A DNA stretch of 64,000 bases from Prinia subflava (taxonomy: Eukaryota > Chordata > Aves > Passeriformes > Cisticolidae), in the NCBI RefSeq assembly GCF_021018805.1, contig NC_086283.1, positions 20,508,162-20,572,161 on the forward strand. Direction: 5' to 3'. The notes under the pieces were generated by a model. That model searched no databases, was not told where the DNA came from, and worked only from the letters and a program-made list of their open reading frames with translations. Position numbers and translations under genes: made by a program. Below, in pieces: positions 62,101 to 64,000 of this stretch. The number at the start of each line of letters is the position of its first letter. Position 1 is the stretch's first letter.

Positions 62101-62435
62101 TGTGCTCTACGCAAACAAATTCCTGTAAATCTCAAAGGTGGATTTAATCTGTGTCCCCCTTCAGCTCTTTTGCTACTCCTGTAGTGAAGGTGAATTTTTC
62201 TCTTGTGCACTTCTCTCATGAGCTACCTAATTCTGTTCTTAACATGTGTGTATTTTATTTCACATAAATGAACTCGGCGTTCGGATTCTCACATGTAAAC
62301 TGGTCCACACCAGCCTAAACAGGAAGATTCTGATAATGTGGATGACAGTAGATGGCTGTTTCCTCTCTTTAATTGCAAAAGAAATGTCCAACTCTCGACC
62401 AGCACATCCCGGTGGCTCCTTCCCACACAGGAGCC
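59101..62435. other. Non-coding, no gene recognised
   Basis: AT-rich sequence with a 13-A run at 60708-60720 and short homopolymers. No protein-like frame, RNA gene or repeat family recognised. Confidence 0.5.
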
Positions 62436-62451
62436 GTGTGTGAGTGTGGGT

Positions 62452-62489
<38 letters not shown>
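62436..62489 (+). repeat. (TG)n microsatellite
   Basis: Imperfect GTGTGTGAGTGTGGGTGCAC lead-in, then an uninterrupted GT array at 62456-62488 (about 16-17 units). Overlapping frames of 65-134 codons run through it and are spurious. Confidence 0.95.
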
Positions 62490-62491
<2 letters not shown>

Positions 62492-62736
62492 CTTGGAATC
62501 AGTCACGTTCCTCAGGCCATCGGAGCACATCCTGTTACGAGGGAACAGCCAGTCAGTTGTGTCCTGGTGCAACAATACACAATTTTGGAAAAGGTTCAGT
62601 GATAGTCACCAATGGATTATCAGGCAACGCTTCCCCGAAGGTGTCACAGCCCAGACACGGGATTTGGAGGTTTTAATAAAAATGGACAACTCTGCCCATT
62701 TTGTTACATTCTCACAAAATTTTCCTTTTCCTCTGC

Positions 62737-62915
62737 AATCACAGAATCCCAGGATGGTTTGGGTTGGAAGAACTTAAAGCCCATCTCATCCCATCCCCTG
62801 CCATGGAGACAGAGACACCTTCCACTATCCCAGGTTGCTCCAGCCTGGCCTTGGACACTTCCAGGGATCCAGGGGCAGCCACAGCTTCTCTGGACACCCT
62901 GTGCCAGAGCCTCCC
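62737..62915 (-). mobile_element. CR1 LINE, 5'-truncated 3' end (best preserved copy)
   Basis: The sequence from AATCACAGAATCC, through GGATGGTTTGGGTTGGAAG, CCTGCCATGGAGACAG, GACACCTTCCACTATCCCAG, TGGCCTTGGACACTTCCAGG and CAGCCACAGCTTCTCTGG, to TGTGCCAGAGCCTC, follows the reverse complement of the avian CR1 3' end over its whole length. A short segment is missing after GTTGCTCCAGCC, and a few substitutions are present. The 3' end is at about 62737 and truncation at about 62915, giving about 180 bp, a normal length for 5'-truncated CR1. A direct target duplication was not evident, as expected for CR1. Confidence 0.92.
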
Positions 62916-64000
62916 CAATAACTAGTTTAACTTTAGATGAGGTTTAAGTGCTCTGGTCTAAGGCTGTGGCACCCCTTTCTTTTCTGAGTGTGCAGCTTTT
63001 GTTGATAGGGTGCATCTTGGGATACAGATACCTTTCTGAACATCCTCTTTTATTTCTCTTCCCAATCCTCTATCCAATCTTTTCATCAGCTTTTTTTTGG
63101 AGGGGGTTGGGTGGGGGTGGCGTGTCACCAGGTTTCCTTTTTTGTCAGGTATTGTTATATAAAGAAAAATTAATATAAGGTAAAAAGTAGATGCCTTTAA
63201 AAAGATACCAATAAATCATTCAAAGTCTGTCAGTTTTCTGCAAAGGCTGCTAGGAGAATAGATTTAATGGATCTACATACAACACAGATTTTCTATATTG
63301 CTTAAGTTTTCTTATCTGGCAGAGCTTTGCATCATTTGGAACCAGTCCCATATCGTGGGAAGACTCCACTGATTTATCTCAAGGAGTGTTTTGGTTGTGG
63401 GGGAGTCCATGTATAACTTCTCTATAAGCATTTCTGGATGTATATTTTGAGACACAAAGCCTAAGAATACAGCACAGAATGTGACAATGCAGAATATAGA
63501 AAGAAGCTGTTGATTACCATTTGTATTTTTAGACTCCTCATTTCAGGAGGATGCCAAAAGCAAACTGCTGCAGTCAGATCCAACTGCATTATTCCTCATG
63601 GCAGTATAAAATAGTGAGGCAATTTCAGAAACTAGATTAAGAATCATAGTTTTTCTTGCTGCATAAAATTGCTGAAATTGTATAGAAATCTGTATTGTGG
63701 ATCATAAGTTAATGTAAAAACTCCAAGCTATTTTTTTTTCACTTTGTCTGTTTAAGCTACTGGGCAAGTTGTTGCAGGAATAAATTTATTTTCTTCCTCT
63801 GAAACTGTATAATATTAAATGCTGTGTTGTTGGCATAAAATATAAGTTGATCAGACAGACAAAGATTATTATTCTGACAACTGTATACACAAGGGTATCG
63901 TTGTACATTGAATTTCAGTGTGTAATACGGTATAAATCTTCATGAGAGACTCAACTTTTATTGGCTGCACAGAAGGTGCTTTTCCTTATTAAATACGGGA
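62916..64000. other. Non-coding, no gene recognised; G-rich run at 63099-63120
   Basis: AT-rich to the window end. A T8 run leads into GGAGGGGGTTGGGTGGGGGTGG (63099-63120 approximately), which has three runs of three or more G and two GG pairs, so at most a two-tetrad quadruplex or an imperfect three-tetrad one. No coding feature. Confidence 0.5.

Noticed and set aside
62338..62947. Frames of 65-134 codons around 62.3-62.9 kb
   Set aside because: They run through the (TG)n microsatellite and the CR1 copy; composition and overlap on several frames show they are spurious.

Overview
The window looks like vertebrate nuclear DNA, most likely from a bird and plausibly a songbird. It is AT-rich and shows no compact or operon-like gene layout. 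Its recognisable interspersed repeats are fragments of CR1, the dominant non-LTR retrotransposon (LINE) of birds and other sauropsids. The freshest copy (62737-62915, minus strand) closely resembles the CR1 3' end as I remember it from passerines. The taxonomic call is an inference from that resemblance and the general texture; no protein-coding gene fixes the species.

I could not identify any known gene. Most open frames of 60-150 codons have the composition expected of chance frames in AT-rich DNA (rich in F, S, C and L, often open on both strands). The window reads as a gene desert or the inside of one or more large introns. The exceptions I kept are weak: a 115-bp segment at 256-370 (+) flanked by strong splice-site matches and carrying a protein-like frame that stops inside it; the longest frame of the window (29379-29828, minus, 149 codons from ATG, open to about 29907); a nearby minus-strand frame (28658-28942); and a 68-codon ATG frame with good start context at 18092-18298 (+). 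None is homology-supported.

Layout: 1-8 kb, candidate exon, an old CR1 tail, a degenerate AT tandem and a G-tract; 8-9.2 kb, an internal CR1 reverse-transcriptase fragment and a palindrome-rich, homeodomain-motif-like block; 9-28 kb, mostly featureless AT-rich sequence with a CR1 tail, a 24-bp palindrome, a short tandem repeat and a TALE-motif cluster; 28.6-30 kb, the two minus-strand candidate frames; 31-34 kb, an (ATT)n microsatellite, an internally deleted CR1 and a long T/C tract; 34-47 kb, mostly unremarkable, with a 25-T tract and a decayed repeat field near 40.2-40.5 kb; 47.4-49.2 kb, locally GC-richer sequence with a CCAAT/TATA pair; 51.4 kb, an old CR1; 54.8-55.9 kb, a perfect (CTTTTT)n hexanucleotide array running into a pyrimidine-skewed, GC-richer block; 59 kb, an inverted repeat; 62.4-63.1 kb, a (TG)n microsatellite, the youngest CR1 and a G-rich run.

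No rRNA, tRNA, CRISPR, complete transposon or endogenous virus was recognised. I found no convincing new biological system. The best leads for follow-up are the candidate exon at 256-370, the minus-strand frame at 29.4-29.9 kb, and the two CNE-like blocks near 9.0 and 25.0 kb.
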